Both the position numbers and the translations under genes were made by a program. The notes below the pieces were generated by a model, which saw nothing but the letters and a program-made list of their open reading frames with translations, did not search any database and was not told where the DNA came from. From assembly GCF_040436345.1 (NCBI RefSeq), contig NC_133236.1, forward strand, positions 13,446,443 through 13,510,442: a stretch of 64,000 bases of DNA, given 5' to 3'. Below are positions 63,001-64,000 of this stretch, one piece after another (the first letter of the stretch is position 1; each line of letters starts with the position of its first letter). This stretch comes from Pagrus major. Lineage: Eukaryota > Chordata > Actinopteri > Spariformes > Sparidae.

Positions 63001-64000
63001 GAGGGTGACACTCTTGCATCAATAAGGGAGAGGGATATATGTAACCCCTTTTTCCTTAGTGTTTATAATCTACACTGAGGTCACACCCAATAAGAATAAA
63101 ACAGGTCCTAGGTGCTCAGCTAAAGATGGTGAATTTGCTGTGGTTCTTCTCTGCTGAATTAAGCAAGGGACTTTATCGCTTGAGTGGAGAAAAAAAGGAA
63201 AATATCATGTAACTAACGCGGTGCCTCCACTGAAATGCTATGTTACTATGCTATGTTCTAGCAAAAAATATGTAAGCCCTCAGAACTCAAGTAAATACAG
63301 TTTACTCTAAAAGAATGTTAAACAACAATATGTAAAGGTAGAACACAAACATTTATTTTGCTTTAAACCTTCTAGATCTTTGGAATAATACCTTTAAAGG
63401 AGAAATGCTTCAGAGATGGATAAGTAAATAGAAAACAACAAACAAAACACTGGTATGCTTTAAATCAAGACAGTTATTACCTGAAGCATCAAAATGCTCG
63501 TCCTCTTACCCTTTTAGATCAATAGAACAGTTTAAGTTTTCTTCAACAAACCAATAATGAAATGTGTATGCATGTGTATGTGTAGTTTTAAATCAAAAGA
63601 TATAATTTTTACTCAAAAGAGTACACTTTTAACCCTTACTGTTCTCTCACATCAATTAAATGAAATGTTTTAATTTGAGCTCACCTTGTTTAATCTCGAG
63701 AATAAAATCTACTTATCAAAGATTTTGTGACTTAAAAAAAACGTTATAGTATTTTGATTCGTGTCTGTGGTGGAAATGCAGAACAGATCTTGAATTTAGG
63801 CACATGTATGTCCAGGTGCTAAGGGTGCTGTACCCAAAGCGTTTGGTGGAAATGTGGCTTTTGATAAACACAGCATAAGTTCAGATAATTTGTCAACATA
63901 AATGACAGACACTGAGTGGATTTAAGCATGTTTTATTACATCTCTATGTATTGCTTCAATGCTAGGCTGCTGTACAGAGGGGCCCAAAGAAATCCTTAAC
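63001..64000. other. AT-rich DNA with no recognised feature
   Basis: No exon, RNA gene or clear repeat family is recognised in this last kilobase. Confidence 0.4.

Overview
The window is nuclear DNA from a teleost fish, probably a percomorph. The genes are intron-rich with GT-AG introns, promoters are CpG-rich, and the intergenic and intronic DNA is full of short fish-type inverted-repeat transposons, SINE and LINE scraps and microsatellites. Five protein-coding genes can be reconstructed exon by exon with every splice phase closing. Names come from remembered family sequences; no search was run.

Layout. (1) 638-12404, minus: an 18-exon adhesion G-protein-coupled receptor of the ADGRG group, about 735 aa, with signal peptide, GPS/Stachel site and seven transmembrane helices. 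(2) 15143-16249, plus: mtif3, mitochondrial translation initiation factor 3, 280 aa, three coding exons. (3) 16987-26925, minus: heca (headcase homolog), 556 aa, five coding exons, tail-to-tail with mtif3. (4) 31766-33401, minus: abracl (Costars family), 81 aa, two coding exons. (5) 38236-54785, plus: reps1 (RalBP1-associated Eps-domain protein 1), 816 aa, 19 coding exons, with a 3' UTR of about 2.9 kb ending near the AATAAA at 57711. The heca-abracl-reps1 block matches the human 6q24 gene order. (6) 58393-63000: a transposon graveyard holding a deleted PIF/Harbinger element with relics of both its genes, a 1.6-kb array of a 163-bp terminal-inverted-repeat element in mirrored orientations, and the 5' part of a LINE ORF2 cut by that array. 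The last kilobase shows nothing recognisable.

The genes do not form an operon or pathway. mtif3 acts in mitochondrial translation, reps1 in Ral/endocytic signalling, abracl in actin regulation, heca in growth and differentiation control, and the receptor at the cell surface.

The least ordinary structures are: the mirrored 163-bp element array at 60647-62270; a ~0.9-kb inverted repeat whose ~1.3-kb loop holds heca coding exon 1 and its promoter; a template-switch-like duplication that copied part of the abracl start exon together with a 235-bp patch from 1.8 kb away; and a (TG)n tract occupying the place of the polypyrimidine tract at the reps1 exon 2 acceptor.
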